Positions 1 to 10,672 of a stretch of 64,000 nucleotides of DNA are shown in pieces; position 1 is the stretch's first letter, and every line of letters starts with the position of its first letter. Origin of the DNA: Levilactobacillus acidifarinae DSM 19394 = JCM 15949 (GTDB taxonomy: Bacteria > Bacillota > Bacilli > Lactobacillales > Lactobacillaceae); NCBI RefSeq assembly GCF_001434835.1, contig NZ_AZDV01000026.1:677551-741550 (forward strand). The letters run 5' to 3'. The position numbers and the translations under genes were made by a program. The notes beneath the pieces are model-generated. The model was not told the origin of the DNA, made no database searches, and saw nothing but the letters and a program-made list of their open reading frames with translations.

Positions 1-936
1 TGAATCACTGTCAGAGTCAGAATCACTGTCAGAGTCGGAGTCGCTATCCGTGTCAGAGTCACTGTCAGAGTCCGAGTCACTGTCAGAATCGGAGTCGCTA
101 TCCGAGTCAGAATCACTATCTGAATCAGAGTCACTGTCGGAGTCCGAATCGCTATCAGAGTCGGAGTCACTGTCGGAATCGGAGTCACTGTCGGAGTCGG
201 AGTCGCTGTCAGAATCAGAGTCACTGTCAGAATCGGAATCACTATCAGAATCAGAGTCGCTATCGGAGTCTGAATCACTGTCAGAATCCGAGTCGCTATC
301 GGAATCAGAATCGCTGTCGGAATCAGAATCGCTGTCGGAATCAGAATCGCTATCGGAATCAGAATCGCTATCAGAGTCACTGTCGGAGTCCGAATCACTA
401 TCGGAATCGGAGTCACTGTCGGAATCCGAATCGCTGTCAGAGTCCGAATCGCTGTCAGAGTCCGAATCGCTATCAGAGTCCGAATCGCTATCAGAGTCCG
501 AGTCACTGTCAGAGTCAGAATCACTGTCAGAATCCGAATCACTGTCAGAATCCGAATCACTGTCGGAATCACTATCGGAATCGGAGTCACTATCCGCATC
601 AGAGTCACTATCGGAATCAGAGTCACTGTCGGAGTCCGAATCACTGTCGGAGTCGGCGTCACTATCCGAATCAGAGTCGCTATCCGAATCAGAGTCACTA
701 TCGGAATCAGAGTCACTGTCGGAGTCCGAATCACTGTCGGAGTCGGCGTCACTATCCGCATCAGAATCACTGTCGGAATCAGAATCACTGTCAGAGTCCG
801 AATCACTATCGGAATCGGAGTCACTATCCGAGTCACTGTCAGAATCCGAATCACTGTCGGAATCAGAATCACTGTCAGAGTCCGAGTCACTGTCGGCGTC
901 TGAATCACTGTCAGAATCGGAATCACTATCAGATTC
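1..936 (-). repeat. Ser-Asp repeat coded by an 18-bp unit
   Basis: On the coding strand this is (Ser-Asp)n. At DNA level every third serine codon is AGY and the other two are TCN, giving an 18-bp (6-codon) unit with a few 12-bp units. Ala (GCN) replaces Ser at several places, for example in the codon pairs near 595, 655, 735 and 895. Synonymous third positions vary from unit to unit. The antisense strand is open as well and gives an artefactual Ser-Glu-Leu reading frame. Confidence 0.9.
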
Positions 937-3900
937 CGATAAATCTTCGGCAGCAACAGCTAAATCAGCGTACGAATGTGCGTCATTTGCAGCACTTGAA
1001 GCCTTATCCTTAGCTTCTTCCGCGGTCGAAGCGGCTTGTGAAGCCTCTTTAGCATGGCTAGATGCAGCAGAATTATCACCAGCAGCTTCAGCTGAGCTCG
1101 CCGTAGCGTAGGCCGTCGAAGCAGCCGCAGCAGCCGAGGAAGCTGCATCAGCCGCCGAACTTGCTACAACCGCGGCGGAAACCGCCTGATCTGCATAAGA
1201 ACTTGCCGTAGAATTTTTATCTGCGTATTGATTAGCTACGTTACCATAAGAACTTGCCACGCTCGCATAGACGCCGGCTTCGTTGGCTGCCGAAGCGGCT
1301 AATGAAGCAGACGATGACGCCGCCTCACCGGAAGAAGAATTGACTGTTAATTGTCCGGCCCCTAACGTCATCGAAGCAGTCCCAGATTTAACAACTAAAT
1401 AGTAGTAACCAGCATCACTGGTCTTCACGTTGTCTAATGTTAACGTTGAGCTAGTTGCCCCCGCAATGGCCTTACCATCCGATGTTGAGCCAGTCGCTGA
1501 GTAATACCATTGGTAAGTGAGATCCGTTTCGTCAGTATTGATTCCACCAACTGGCGTCCAGGTAACCTTGTCACCAGCATTGACCGTTTGGTCTTCTAAA
1601 CCGCTTCCAACGAAGACATCCTTAGTTGCTGAGAAACTAGAACCGTCCGCGTTCGTAATCGTTGCCGTTAACGTTATTTTCCCCGTAACCGTGTCTGAAG
1701 TTGGTAAGACAAACCCATCTTCGTTAACCGTCGCGATGGACTCATCACTACTCGTCCACGTGATAGTTCCCGTTGCGTTTTCCGGATCGGTTGTCGCAGA
1801 GTAGGCACCTGTAGACGAATTCAACAAGTAATCATTTCCAGAAATTTCAATGCCGGTTGCGTCAATATCTTTGTCATAAATATTAACTTGGGCCAGATTA
1901 CTATAGAAGTTCGTGCCGTAAACGACCCCCGCCGTTAAACTGTACGCCGCTCTAAATTGGAAAACCAAGCTTCCCGTATAGTCACTCTTAGTTGTCACGG
2001 TCAACGTATTAGAAACATCTGCAAGGTTCAAAATACTGGTGTTACTCTTCATTGAATAAGATTCAATGATGCCTTTATCTTGTGCCGTATCAATATCGTA
2101 CCAGGTGCCTTCATACTGAACGTACCAGAAGGCCTTAGTCGCAACATTGACCGCAAACAGTCCCGTTCGAGCGGCACCGGTTAACGTAAAGGTACTTCCA
2201 GCAGTGGTTGACGTCACTGGCGTTGGCTGTTGCGTAATTCCCCCAACAATGGTCCAACCGAATAAGTCACCGGAATCTCCAGATGGTTCTTTTTGACCAG
2301 TACTCAAGTTATTAGAGTAGGCTTTAGCTTCGACTGCGGCCGAACTAGCTAATTCAGCTGCGGCCATAGCTTCAACCGCGTAAGAGCTGGCATCAGCAAC
2401 CGACTCGTTGGCCGCCGAAACGTAAGAACTCGCCTCGTTAAAGTTCCCAGCATTTACAGCTGACGAGGCCATTGTCATGTAGTCGTTAGCCGCTGCTGCC
2501 GCTTCCGTTCCTAACATGGCGGAATATTGAGCATCAGCCGCATAACTACTCGTCATTGCCGTATAAGAGGCACCCAACGCCGTGTTCGTCGTATTAGCGG
2601 TCGCTAATGAGTTCGCCACCGTGGCTGCCGAGTACCCAATCGAGTTAGCAATCGAGTTGGCTTCACTCGCCGCGTTAGCCAAAGAACCGGCATAGGAGAA
2701 TTGCGTATCCACCACAGTTTTAGTGGTCATCTCAGCCGCACTAGAAGCGGCGTTTAAATTATTTTCCGTCAAGATCAAGTAAGTGTTCGCATCATCAGCC
2801 GCACTGGAAGCAGAAGCGTAATCTTTCCCTGTAAACGTTGCTGCCAATGAGGCCGCAGAGTTGGCAGCGGCTGCCAAGGAACTAGCGGCACTCGCAGCCG
2901 AGTTTGCTTGATTCATGTATTCCAAGGCTGCTGAATTTAGTCCCGGAGCCGAAGAATAGGCATTATTCGCGTTGTTAGCATGTGATCCCGCCACAATGGC
3001 AACACTTGCAGCCGTACTAGCCGAAGCCGCCGCCGCTGCCGCGTAACTAGACGCCAGGTAATCCGCTGTGCCTTCTTGGCCTTCACCTTGAGCCGCTTTT
3101 TCCAGAGCCGTATCGACAAGTCCTAACGTTTTAGTTGCCGCTGAACTAGTTAAAACGTTGTAAGAACTAGCCGCCGTAGCAGAACTGGCCGCCATTGCCG
3201 CGTAAGAACTGGCCGCGTCATAGTTCCGACTTGCTTCATTTTCAGCCGCTAAACTTTGTGCTTGACTAGCCGCAGTTGCTGCGGAACTAGCCAACGTTGC
3301 GTAAGAGTTGGTTTCCTTAGAACTGCTTACGGCTAAATCAGCAACAGAACTTGGCGTAATCCCACTCATATCCGCAATTTCGTACATGTTATCTACTGCT
3401 GAACTTGCTGCCGCAGCGGCGGCTGCAGCGGCCGAGGCGTATTCACCAGCTAGGTTAGCGGAACTTGTTGATTGCGTGGTGTAATCACCTTTCGCATCCG
3501 TGACCACCACCGTGACTACGTTAGATGCGGAAGAAAAGGCGTTTCCACCGATGATTAAGGTTTTAGTCCCCGTAGCCACCGCCTGGTAATAGTACGTTCC
3601 AGCCGTTGCCATTGTTGCCGTATAGGTACTACCCGTTCCATCAACGGCGTTCCAATTGACACCATCCGACGACACGTACCAAGTGTAGGTTACCTTTGAA
3701 GCAGAATATCCCCCACTCGTCTTTAAATCGGTGGTCAAGGAAATTGAATCTCCCACAGCTAACGTATCGCTAGCAATGGCTAATGTTGTTGTCACATTTT
3801 TATCAGTCGCTGTTTGCTGATTCTCCACGTTAGTTTCAAACTCTTGAGCAAACGTTGCCGCACTGGAAGCTTGTTGCATGGCTTCCTGAGCCGTATTGGC

Positions 3901-5616
3901 TGCTGAAGAGGCTACCCGATAAAGGGAGTTAGCTTCTTTAGTCGTTGCCGCAATTGCCGCAGCCGAAGCAGCGCTACTAGCCATCGTTGCGGCCGTTTGG
4001 GCATCAACCGCATAACTCGCCGCCGTAGAAGCATACAGTACTGACTGATCCCCACTGTATTGCGTTGCATCATTAGCGTAACTCGCCGCTAACGTTGCAT
4101 TACTAGCCGCTAATTGAGCACTACTACTAGCTAAAGTAGCAGCGTTTGTTACGGCCATACCGATAGCTGTATTCGCAGCAGATTGGGCCGTACTGTTAGC
4201 TTCGCTCGCCACCTGATAGTTGGTCATTCCTTGGCTTGCCAAATCCTTAGCCGTAACCAGAGCTTCACTCGCGGCTAGGTAATCTCCACTCGTTGCAGCG
4301 CTATTGGCAACACTATAAGCCGATTGGGCGGCACTCGCTAAACTATTAGCCGTAATTGCCGCGCTAGAGGCGACCATCGCCGCACTGTTAGCCTGTGAAT
4401 AAGCAGATAAGGCGGCCGAATTCGTCTTATCGTATTGTGTAGCTTCATAAGCGGCACTGGCAGCCGCTGAAGCGGTGCTAGCTGCTTCGTTAGCGGCCGA
4501 GGCGGCCGAGAACGTTGCACTATTGGTGCTGCTGACCAAATCTTTAATATTCTGAGCTGCCGCTAATTCAGCGGCACTGGCGGCGCTAGACGCATCGCTA
4601 GCGTAACTGACGGCAACTAGGGCGTAAGATTCGGCAGCTAAAGAAGCGGTCGCATACTTAGTTGCCATATCGGCAGCACTAGAGGATACGGAAGTTGCAT
4701 TTAAATACATAGAGGCCAAGCTGTTATAATGCAAGGCTAAATCGGCGGCCGTGGAAGTTGCCGCGTAGGCACTTTGGGCGGCACTATTAGCGGTCTGAGT
4801 TGCCGTAACGTTTACCAATTCAGCATAACTGCTAGCCGCCGTTGCTGACGAAGACGCACTGGAAGCCGCGTTGTTAACAACGTTGGCCACCGAATCAAAA
4901 TTAGATTCATCCGTTGCTGACGAATTCGTCGACTCATTGGCCGTCGAAGGCGCAGTACTAGTTGCTGTCGAAGAGGCCGTCGTCGTGACACTTTTCTTAG
5001 TCGTCACCGTTCGACTAACGGCCGACGTCACATTACTAGTCAGCGTAACATCCGTTGCCGTTTGGGCAGCTAGACTCGCCGCTGCTGATTGAATGGCCGC
5101 GGTATTATCGGTTGTTTGCGCTGCGGTAGTTGCCGCACTAGTCGCTGCTGCGGTGGCCGTCGAATCGGTTGTCGTTGAATCGGTTGTCGTTTCAGTTGTT
5201 GCTTCGGTTGTCGCCGTAGTCGTTGCTTGATCGGTCGTCACCGGGTCAGCGGCCGAATTCACCGTGGACTCAGCCGTCGAATAACTAGCCGCTGCTGAAC
5301 TGTTCGTATTAGTTTCCGTTACTTCATTATTAACGGTTGTTGCTTGCGTACTGGTTTGAGCAGTTGACGTTGTTGCGGTAGTCGTTGAGCTACTCGTTAA
5401 TGTTGCTTGTGAACCAGACGTATGCTTCATTTTATCCGAATCAACGTTAGCTGAATCATCTGCCGAGTCGGTTGTATCCGCATGTCCGGTCACCTGTGGG
5501 GCACTCAAAAGTGAGAATGACGTGATGGCGGTAAAAACCCAGACCTTCCCTGCCTTAAACATCTTATATCTCAACTTAGGATCGCCGTTCACAGCTTTAT
5601 TCCGCATGGATTTCAC
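1..5616 (-). CDS. Serine-rich repeat adhesin with KxYKxGKxW signal peptide (3' end outside window)
   Basis: Continuous minus-strand frame of at least 1,872 codons that runs off the left edge, so the C-terminus and any LPxTG anchor are not visible. GTG at 5616 is chosen because GGAGG lies 9 nt upstream; an in-frame ATG follows at 5607. The N-terminus reads [15 protein letters not shown], the KxYKxGKxW signal that in this family directs glycosylated adhesins to accessory Sec export. Then come a Ser/Thr/Val-rich stretch (about 40-250), long Ala/Ser-rich helical repeats (about 250-1120) broken by an Ig-like domain near 605-705, a beta-rich module about 1115-1250, a Big_2-like domain (about 1253-1336), a second Ig-like domain (about 1335-1425), more Ala/Ser repeats, and from about residue 1560 an almost pure Ser-Asp repeat with rare Ala and Thr. 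Role inferred: adhesion or biofilm. SecA2/SecY2 and glycosyltransferase genes, if present, lie outside the window. Confidence 0.9.
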   Translation of the reverse strand, partial: MKSMRNKAVNGDPKLRYKMFKAGKVWVFTAITSFSLLSAPQVTGHADTTDSADDSANVDSDKMKHTSGSQATLTSSSTTTATTSTAQTSTQATTVNNEVTETNTNSSAAASYSTAESTVNSAADPVTTDQATTTATTEATTETTTDSTTTDSTATAAATSAATTAAQTTDNTAAIQSAAASLAAQTATDVTLTSNVTSAVSRTVTTKKSVTTTASSTATSTAPSTANESTNSSATDESNFDSVANVVNNAASSASSSATAASSYAELVNVTATQTANSAAQSAYAATSTAADLALHYNSLASMYLNATSVSSSAADMATKYATASLAAESYALVAVSYASDASSAASAAELAAAQNIKDLVSSTNSATFSAASAANEAASTASAAASAAYEATQYDKTNSAALSAYSQANSAAMVASSAAITANSLASAAQSAYSVANSAATSGDYLAASEALVTAKDLASQGMTNYQVASEANSTAQSAANTAIGMAVTNAATLASSSAQLAASNATLAASYANDATQYSGDQSVLYASTAASYAVDAQTAATMASSAASAAAIAATTKEANSLYRVASSAANTAQEAMQQASSAATFAQEFETNVENQQTATDKNVTTTLAIASDTLAVGDSISLTTDLKTSGGYSASKVTYTWYVSSDGVNWNAVDGTGSTYTATMATAGTYYYQAVATGTKTLIIGGNAFSSASNVVTVVVTDAKGDYTTQSTSSANLAGEYASAAAAAAAAASSAVDNMYEIADMSGITPSSVADLAVSSSKETNSYATLASSAATAASQAQSLAAENEASRNYDAASSYAAMAASSATAASSYNVLTSSAATKTLGLVDTALEKAAQGEGQEGTADYLASSYAAAAAASASTAASVAIVAGSHANNANNAYSSAPGLNSAALEYMNQANSAASAASSLAAAANSAASLAATFTGKDYASASSAADDANTYLILTENNLNAASSAAEMTTKTVVDTQFSYAGSLANAASEANSIANSIGYSAATVANSLATANTTNTALGASYTAMTSSYAADAQYSAMLGTEAAAAANDYMTMASSAVNAGNFNEASSYVSAANESVADASSYAVEAMAAAELASSAAVEAKAYSNNLSTGQKEPSGDSGDLFGWTIVGGITQQPTPVTSTTAGSTFTLTGAARTGLFAVNVATKAFWYVQYEGTWYDIDTAQDKGIIESYSMKSNTSILNLADVSNTLTVTTKSDYTGSLVFQFRAAYSLTAGVVYGTNFYSNLAQVNIYDKDIDATGIEISGNDYLLNSSTGAYSATTDPENATGTITWTSSDESIATVNEDGFVLPTSDTVTGKITLTATITNADGSSFSATKDVFVGSGLEDQTVNAGDKVTWTPVGGINTDETDLTYQWYYSATGSTSDGKAIAGATSSTLTLDNVKTSDAGYYYLVVKSGTASMTLGAGQLTVNSSSGEAASSSASLAASAANEAGVYASVASSYGNVANQYADKNSTASSYADQAVSAAVVASSAADAASSAAAAASTAYATASSAEAAGDNSAASSHAKEASQAASTAEEAKDKASSAANDAHSYADLAVAAEDLSESDSDSDSDSDSDADSDSDSDSDSDSDSDSDSDSDSDSDSDSDSDSDSDSDSDSDSDSDADSDADSDSDSDSDSDSDSDSDSDSDSDSDSDSDADSDSDSDSDSDSDSDSDSDADSDSDSDSDSDSDSDSDSDSDSDSDSDSDSDSDSDSDSDSDSDSDSDSDSDSDSDSDSDSDSDSDSDSDSDSDSDSDSDSDSDSDSDSDSDSDSDSDSDSDSDSDSDSDSDSDSDSDSDSDSDSDSDSDSDSDSDSDSDSDSDSDSDSDSDSDSDSDSDSDSDSDSDSDSDSDSDSDSDSDTDSDSDSDSDSDSDSDS

Positions 5617-6249
5617 TTTGGACGTCCTCCTTTAGCCTATATCTGCGTTTGGGGTTATTCTAAATTCGTCGTATTAGTTAAGTAGATAAGCGATGACTTG
5701 GCACCACTCCCTCGGTCGCCTTTTATTAATCAAACGATAATCGCTTATTTATTGAGCCATATTAGCACACATACACTATGTAGACCATTAAATAGAGAAC
5801 ATTCTAAACGTACAATTGTTTATATCCACTGCTTAGTTTGTTATCTTTATCACCAATAATTTTTGTCGATTTTTATAAATTAGAATCTTCATCAAAAACT
5901 TAATTTTCAAAGCATTTATCCGTAAAGTCAATAAATAAACCGATTACAACCCGTCAAAGTGCTGCAAGTAAGCACTTGCAAAACGGTTTTCATTTTTCAT
6001 TTTCAAAGATTAATTTGTGAAAACTAATTGATTAAGACTCTTTAAAATTAAAATTATTAAAAATAAGTCTTTAGCCATTTCCCCCTTTTTGTGCAAATAA
6101 TACGGGTTTTCAATCTTAAAACACCTTTTTATTTTTTAAAATTCATTGTGCAAAAAATAAATTAATCAATTCGTAAATTGCGTCGACCGATTTTAGCCAT
6201 CCATTTTGTCTTTTCCTGGCGGCCCCTCGGCCTGTCAATTTTTTCGCCT
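5617..6249. other. AT-rich gene-free leader and promoter region of the adhesin
   Basis: About 630 bases with no plausible ORF, clearly more AT-rich than the flanking genes. It should hold the adhesin promoter. ATATTA at 5759-5764 reads on the minus strand as TAATAT preceded by TGC (extended -10 type), with a poor -35. A perfect 9-bp inverted repeat, ATAAGCGAT (5686-5694) and its complement (5740-5748), would fold in the 5' UTR and encloses further complementary GC-rich stretches. Nothing else is recognised. Confidence 0.5.
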
Positions 6250-6287
6250 AAAAAGCGCCCATCCTAGCAGTTACTAGAATGGACGCT
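6250..6287 (-). terminator. Rho-independent terminator after the rluD-like gene
   Basis: Stem AGCGTCCATTCTAG paired with CTAGGATGGGCGCT (two G-T pairs), loop of 6, followed by a T run on the minus strand. It closes the relQ-nadK-rluD operon. Confidence 0.85.
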
Positions 6288-6301
6288 CCTTGATCTCTTA
6301 A

Positions 6302-7201
6302 TTAAACTAAATTTTCTCGACTGATGACCCGAGCCATATCCGCTGGCAGCGGCGCATAGCAGGTGATCCACTGATCTAAAAATGGTTGATAGAACTGTAA
6401 CCGAGCACAATGTAGTGCCTGGCGCTTGATCCACGGGTTAGTGGGCTGCCCGTACAACCAGTCCCCTAATAACGGATACCCGATTGCCTGACAGTGCACC
6501 CGAATCTGGTGGGTGCGTCCCGTGTGTAATTTCACCGCCAATAGCGTTGCTGTCTGTGAACAGGCTCGTACCCAAAACTCCGTGGTCGCCGCCCGACCAT
6601 CCGGCCGTACCTGCCGCTTGATAAACGATTCACCCGCGCGACCAATGGGCAGGTCGATCATCCGATGATCCACGGGAATTCGTCCCTGTGCGACCGCAAT
6701 ATAACGTTTGTCCAATTGTCCCAACTTCAACTGCTTATCCAGAATAGAGTGGGCAAAGTGGTGTTTCGCGAACAACACGGCCCCACTGGTCTCCCGATCC
6801 AACCGCGTCACGATATGGGTCACACAACTCGGTGCCTGAATCGCAATTAAATGGCCTTTAACCCGGTTAGCTAACGTGTCAGCCGGATAAAGATGTGAAG
6901 GAACTGACGCCATTTCGGCCGGTTTATTAACCACTAGAAAGTGCTCATCTTCATAAAGAATATCCAGTGGGCCGTGGGAAACTGCCACGTGATCGTTAGG
7001 GGCTTCAGGGGGCAGTTGCAGGCCCACTTTTTGCCCCGGTCGCGCCATGGCAACGACACGCACCTCTTGACCGTCAAGCGTCACGATACCACCGTGAAAT
7101 TTTACCCGCTTCAGGTAGGTTCGGGTAACGCCATGCGCCATGAGGACGGTTCGCACATGCACCGGATTAGTGCCCCCCACCGTCCACGCAAAAGCCGTCA
7201 T
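6302..7201 (-). CDS. RluA/RluD-family RNA pseudouridine synthase (YjbO-like)
   Basis: 299 aa. Converts specific uridines of rRNA or tRNA to pseudouridine in the cytoplasm. The family motif RLDRETSG lies at residues 133-140 with the catalytic Asp at 135. [13 protein letters not shown] and GDWLYG in the C-terminal half are further family hallmarks. The N-terminal ~80 residues resemble the S4-like RNA-binding part. The ATG overlaps the nadK stop by 4 nt (ATGA), so translation is probably coupled. Third gene of relQ-nadK-rluD, the order known in Bacillus as yjbM-yjbN-yjbO. The target uridine cannot be told from sequence. Confidence 0.93.
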   Translation of the reverse strand: MTAFAWTVGGTNPVHVRTVLMAHGVTRTYLKRVKFHGGIVTLDGQEVRVVAMARPGQKVGLQLPPEAPNDHVAVSHGPLDILYEDEHFLVVNKPAEMASVPSHLYPADTLANRVKGHLIAIQAPSCVTHIVTRLDRETSGAVLFAKHHFAHSILDKQLKLGQLDKRYIAVAQGRIPVDHRMIDLPIGRAGESFIKRQVRPDGRAATTEFWVRACSQTATLLAVKLHTGRTHQIRVHCQAIGYPLLGDWLYGQPTNPWIKRQALHCARLQFYQPFLDQWITCYAPLPADMARVISRENLV

Positions 7202-8004
7202 GGGCGCTCCCGGCCGATAAACGACGTTTCGACCCGTTGCCAGAAGTGCGTGTGTCGGTACTCCGCAAAGGAGATTCGTTGTTGTGCAATCCGGTAAGTA
7301 ATGGCTTTAACCGGCCGCCCTTCAATGCTGAGCTGGTCGCACATCAAAACGTTGCCCGCCGAATCTGTCGGCTCAATGCGAATCCATTCATCATCCGGAA
7401 TAATTAAAGGGGAACCTAACGTTCGAAAGACTAAATTATTAATCGATGCAATCTCGGCCATCTGAATCGCGTTAAACCGCGGATTTAAGACCGCGCCCCC
7501 CACGGATTTATTATAGGCCGTCGAACCCGTCGGTGTGGAGATGCACAGACCGTCCCCCCGAAAACTTTCAAAAAATTCTCCCTTAATATAAACGTCCGCC
7601 ACCATGGTCCCCGAAACCTTTTTAATGGTTGATTCGTTCAAAGCCAAGGCCCGATCGGATTGCGTCCCATCCGCATAATCTACTTGAATGGTTAGCAGTG
7701 GATAGCTGACACTCTGCCCGTTATCCTGCACTAAGCTTTGAATCAGATCGTTCACTTCGTAGTCGCGCCAGTCCGTATAGAAGCCCAAATGGCCGGTATG
7801 AATCCCCACGAAACGAATCTTATCCAGCCGGTCGGTGTAGTGGTGAAACGCCGATAACAGCGTCCCATCCCCACCGACCGTGACCACAATGTCGGGATTT
7901 AAGCTATCAATTTCGACGCCGCCCGCGGTCAACCCGCGATGTAACGCCGCGGCCACCTTTCGCGAAGACTGGCCGTTATTGCTATAAATAGAAACCTTCA
8001 TCAT
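7198..8004 (-). CDS. nadK: NAD kinase
   Basis: 268 aa. Phosphorylates NAD to NADP with ATP in the cytoplasm. GGDGT at residues 44-48 is the nucleotide-binding signature. NEST and the glycine-rich [14 protein letters not shown] segment are the conserved NAD-binding parts. The start is ATGATG, overlapping the relQ stop by one base (TAATG), so either Met may be used; AAGGA lies about 8 nt upstream. Length fits the Gram-positive enzyme. It sits between relQ and rluD in a tightly packed operon. Confidence 0.96.
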   Translation of the reverse strand: MMKVSIYSNNGQSSRKVAAALHRGLTAGGVEIDSLNPDIVVTVGGDGTLLSAFHHYTDRLDKIRFVGIHTGHLGFYTDWRDYEVNDLIQSLVQDNGQSVSYPLLTIQVDYADGTQSDRALALNESTIKKVSGTMVADVYIKGEFFESFRGDGLCISTPTGSTAYNKSVGGAVLNPRFNAIQMAEIASINNLVFRTLGSPLIIPDDEWIRIEPTDSAGNVLMCDQLSIEGRPVKAITYRIAQQRISFAEYRHTHFWQRVETSFIGRERP

Positions 8005-8657
8005 TAGTCGTCCTTATCGTGAGTTGGTGTCGCCGGGGCCGAGTTCCCCTGCGGTGTATAGTGTTGTGCCTCCTGAATTTCTTCGCGAATCTCTGACATT
8101 TCCGTGTCGAGCTTAAACGCTGCCTCGGCCGCCCGTTGCAACCGTTGGCTCAAGTCTTCAGGAAACGCTCCCTGGTACTTATAGTTTAGAGAGTGCTCAA
8201 TGGTAGCCCAAAAGTTCATGGCCAACGTGCGGACCTGGATCTCCGCCAAAATCTTTTTTTCACCCGTCACTAGCTGAACCGGATACTCGACCACAATGTG
8301 GTAGGAACGGTAGCCACTGGGTTTTTCGTTATGAATATAGTCGCGCTCTTCTAAAATCGTTAAGTCCGTTCGTTGACGTAACAAATCAACGACTTGGTAG
8401 ATATCTTCAACAAATTGGCACATAATTCGTAATCCCGCAATGTCTTGCATATCTTGTTCTAGTCGTTCTTCGGTCACGTGGCGCCGCGTCATTTTTTCCT
8501 TGATGCTGGCAACCGGCTTCACTCGACCGGTTACAAATTCGATGGGCGAGCGCTGATTCTGGTTTTCAAATTGCTTACGCATCCCGCGTAGCTTCACCTT
8601 CAACTCGCTTACGGCTTGTTGATAAGGTAATAAAAATTGATCCCAATTTTCGATCAT
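8004..8657 (-). CDS. relQ: Small alarmone synthetase RelQ (GTP pyrophosphokinase, YjbM-like)
   Basis: About 217 aa from ATG at 8657, chosen because GGGGGAAG lies 5 nt upstream; an in-frame GTG at 8684 has no ribosome binding site. Single synthetase domain without HD hydrolase, TGS or ACT parts, the size of RelQ/SAS1. Visible motifs are [13 protein letters not shown] (ATP/GTP site), GLRIMCQF, and [22 protein letters not shown] with the catalytic Glu. It makes (p)ppGpp from GTP or GDP plus ATP, probably in cell-wall stress as in Bacillus. First gene of the nadK-rluD operon. Confidence 0.94.
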   Translation of the reverse strand: MIENWDQFLLPYQQAVSELKVKLRGMRKQFENQNQRSPIEFVTGRVKPVASIKEKMTRRHVTEERLEQDMQDIAGLRIMCQFVEDIYQVVDLLRQRTDLTILEERDYIHNEKPSGYRSYHIVVEYPVQLVTGEKKILAEIQVRTLAMNFWATIEHSLNYKYQGAFPEDLSQRLQRAAEAAFKLDTEMSEIREEIQEAQHYTPQGNSAPATPTHDKDD

Positions 8658-8981
8658 CGCAACTTCCCCCAACTTTAATTCCACATTTCACTTCTCGATT
8701 TTACCATATTTCGGGAAAAATCGACTCTAATTACCCACTTTCCCCGGAAAACTTGTGAACTATTCTTCAAATTCCAGAACTGACTTTTATGAGGCGTTTA
8801 GCTTTACCTCGATTCAAAAATGTTGCATGATTAGGTTGCGCCAAAACGTAAGGGCCCTTAACGACCGCAAACAAACGTTCTGATTGCGTTTTTTTCATTT
8901 TTTGCTAATGTAGTGATATTGTGACTTTTAAATTTGGTGCCTCAACGCGCCAATTGAGGACAGATTATAGGAGGAAGCAAT
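8658..8981. other. Divergent intergenic region relQ / spxH
   Basis: About 320 bases with no ORF. It should hold the divergent promoters of relQ (minus) and the SpxH-like gene (plus). T-rich tracts lie around 8885-8905. No strong hairpin was recognised. Confidence 0.4.
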
Positions 8982-9626
8982 GTGTTAGAAGTCTATTTGT
9001 TCGTCAACCCATTTGGCGCACGGTGTATGCGATCCGAGCGCAACATTATGAAGTTGGCCGACCACCTCGATAGCAAGGTCTCGTTTCAATTTGTTCCGTT
9101 ACTCAATCAGCAAATTGTTGAACAAGCTTTAGCCTCAGTTCATCCCACGTTAGCCCAACGGAATACGTGTTTTAAAACTTACTACCAAGCCATTTTAGCT
9201 TATAAGGCGGCTCTTTTTCAGGGAAAACGTAAGGGGCGGAACTTCTTACTGGATGTCCAAAACGCCGTCATCCACCAGCATCAGGATTTTTCAACCGAGT
9301 TAACCCTCGATTTAGCGAAGGAATCCCACTTAGACCTGGATATGTTCCAGGAAGATTGGGCGTCTGATCTTGCGAAACAAGCCTTCCAGACCGATCAAAA
9401 ATTGGCCGCGGAAATGAAGATTCAGCAAGCCTCATCCGCCGTGATCTTCAATTGTGACGTTTCCCAATATGGCCTATTACTCAACGACGTGACCTACGAA
9501 GCACTCTGCGATGTTTGTGAGAACCAGGGAGTCGCCACCAAGGCCTCGCTCATGCAAGAATTGAACTACGCCGCACCGGCTGCGGCTGCCGGCACGACTC
9601 ACCGGCCCCACCTACACGTTCTTTAA
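8982..9626 (+). CDS. SpxH/YjbH-like DsbA-family adaptor with degenerate CxxC
   Basis: 214 aa. Start is GTG at 8982 with AGGAGG 7 nt upstream. An overlapping ATG at 8980 opens only a two-codon frame (ATG TGT TAG). The beginning YLFVNPFGARCMRSE matches the thioredoxin-fold start of YjbH/SpxH, which delivers the regulator Spx to ClpXP. The expected CxxC reads G12-A-R-C15, so the first cysteine is absent and a disulfide oxidoreductase role is unlikely. Position between the relQ operon and coiA-pepF matches yjbH of Bacillus. The C-terminus is Ala-rich with several His. Adaptor function is inferred from context and length. Confidence 0.82.
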   Translation: MLEVYLFVNPFGARCMRSERNIMKLADHLDSKVSFQFVPLLNQQIVEQALASVHPTLAQRNTCFKTYYQAILAYKAALFQGKRKGRNFLLDVQNAVIHQHQDFSTELTLDLAKESHLDLDMFQEDWASDLAKQAFQTDQKLAAEMKIQQASSAVIFNCDVSQYGLLLNDVTYEALCDVCENQGVATKASLMQELNYAAPAAAAGTTHRPHLHVL

Positions 9627-9649
9627 CGGTAGCTGAATCGTTTTACCTC

Positions 9650-9678
9650 AAGACCTCCCCCAAGGATGGTCTTTTTTT
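9650..9678 (+). terminator. Terminator of the SpxH-like gene
   Basis: AGACC pairs with GGTCT, followed by a run of seven T. The stem is short (5 bp) with a 12-nt loop. Confidence 0.65.
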
Positions 9679-9754
9679 CTGCACTGGTGGGCCTACCGGT
9701 GAGTCCCCACAATATGGTATGATGAACCCACTAATTTACTGAAGGGGCGACACT

Positions 9755-10615
9755 ATGTCTATTGCCATTGTTACCGACTCCGCAGCCTACCTGACCCCGG
9801 CGCAGCTTAAGCGTTATGCCATCACTGCCCTACCCATCACGGTCATCTTGGGCGCACACCAATACCCCGAATCCGAATTAACCGCCACAACTTTTTACGA
9901 CTATCTGAACAGCGGTCAACCGCTCCCCACAACGGCTCAGGTTTCTCTGGGGCAGATTGAAACAGCCTACGATGAACTGGTTCGTCAGGGCGTGACGCAA
10001 ATCATCTCAATTCACCTATCCAGTGGGATTACTTCGTTCATGGATAATCTGCGGGCCTTTTGTCAGACCTATACCAAGGCCGAAGTCTACCCCATTGATT
10101 CACTGATGGCGAGTGCCGGCGAAGCTAACCTGTGTCTACTGGCCGGTCGATTGATTGAGGCCGGTTATGATGCTCCGGCCATCGCTCATGCCCTTCTCAC
10201 GCTCCGGGACACCCAACACGTCTACTTTGCCGTCGATAGTCTGCGGCATTTGGCGCGTACCGGTCGCCTAAGTAACCGCTCGGCAATGGTCGGCAGCCTA
10301 CTAAATATCAAACCGTTACTCACCTTTGATGACACCGGTAAAATCATAGCCATTGGTAAGGAACGTACCATGCGCCGCGCCTTTCAGTACATGGAAGCCC
10401 AATTGACTAGCGATCTTAAAACGATTGACTACCCCCTACTGGCCACGATCATCGATGCCAACAATCCGGAATTGGCCCAACGGTGGCAAGACCATTTAGT
10501 CACGCAATTTCCCCAAGTGCGTTTTAATCGGAGTCAATTGGGGCCCGCCATCAGCGTCCACACCGGTGAAAAAACCATGGGCCTCTTCTGGCAACAGGAT
10601 TGGCAAGAATTTTAA
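9755..10615 (+). CDS. DegV family protein (fatty-acid-binding, FakB type)
   Basis: 286 aa. The start MSIAIVTDSAAYL is the DegV signature (I-V-T-D-S-x-A). Later QVSLGQ, the I-S-I-H-L-S-S-G-I segment and RTGRLSNR are family-conserved. These proteins bind a fatty acid, and the FakB members hand it to the kinase FakA for phospholipid synthesis; a lipid role here is inferred from family only. Ribosome binding site GAAGGGG 9 nt before ATG. TATGAT at 9718-9723 may be its -10. Transcribed alone, ending at a hairpin shared with the convergent pepF. Confidence 0.92.
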   Translation: MSIAIVTDSAAYLTPAQLKRYAITALPITVILGAHQYPESELTATTFYDYLNSGQPLPTTAQVSLGQIETAYDELVRQGVTQIISIHLSSGITSFMDNLRAFCQTYTKAEVYPIDSLMASAGEANLCLLAGRLIEAGYDAPAIAHALLTLRDTQHVYFAVDSLRHLARTGRLSNRSAMVGSLLNIKPLLTFDDTGKIIAIGKERTMRRAFQYMEAQLTSDLKTIDYPLLATIIDANNPELAQRWQDHLVTQFPQVRFNRSQLGPAISVHTGEKTMGLFWQQDWQEF

Positions 10616-10628
10616 AATTGAAGCTAAC

Positions 10629-10661
10629 AAAAGCGCGATTCCTTCGGGAACCGCGCTTTTT
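10629..10661. terminator. Bidirectional terminator between degV and pepF
   Basis: Stem GCGCGATTCC / GGAACCGCGC with a TTCG tetraloop, A-rich on the left and T-rich on the right, so it can end transcripts from both sides. Confidence 0.8.
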
Positions 10662-10672
10662 AAGTAAGCCTA

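Noticed and set aside
1-936. CRISPR-like regular repeats
   Set aside because: The repeats have no spacers and keep a continuous coding frame; they are protein repeats.
50-1111. 353-codon plus-strand frame rich in Ser-Glu-Leu
   Set aside because: It is the exact antisense of the adhesin's Ser-Asp repeat; the codon structure is explained by the minus-strand gene.
8980-8988. ATG at 8980 as start of the SpxH-like gene
   Set aside because: It opens a two-codon frame ending in TAG; GTG at 8982 is in frame and correctly spaced.
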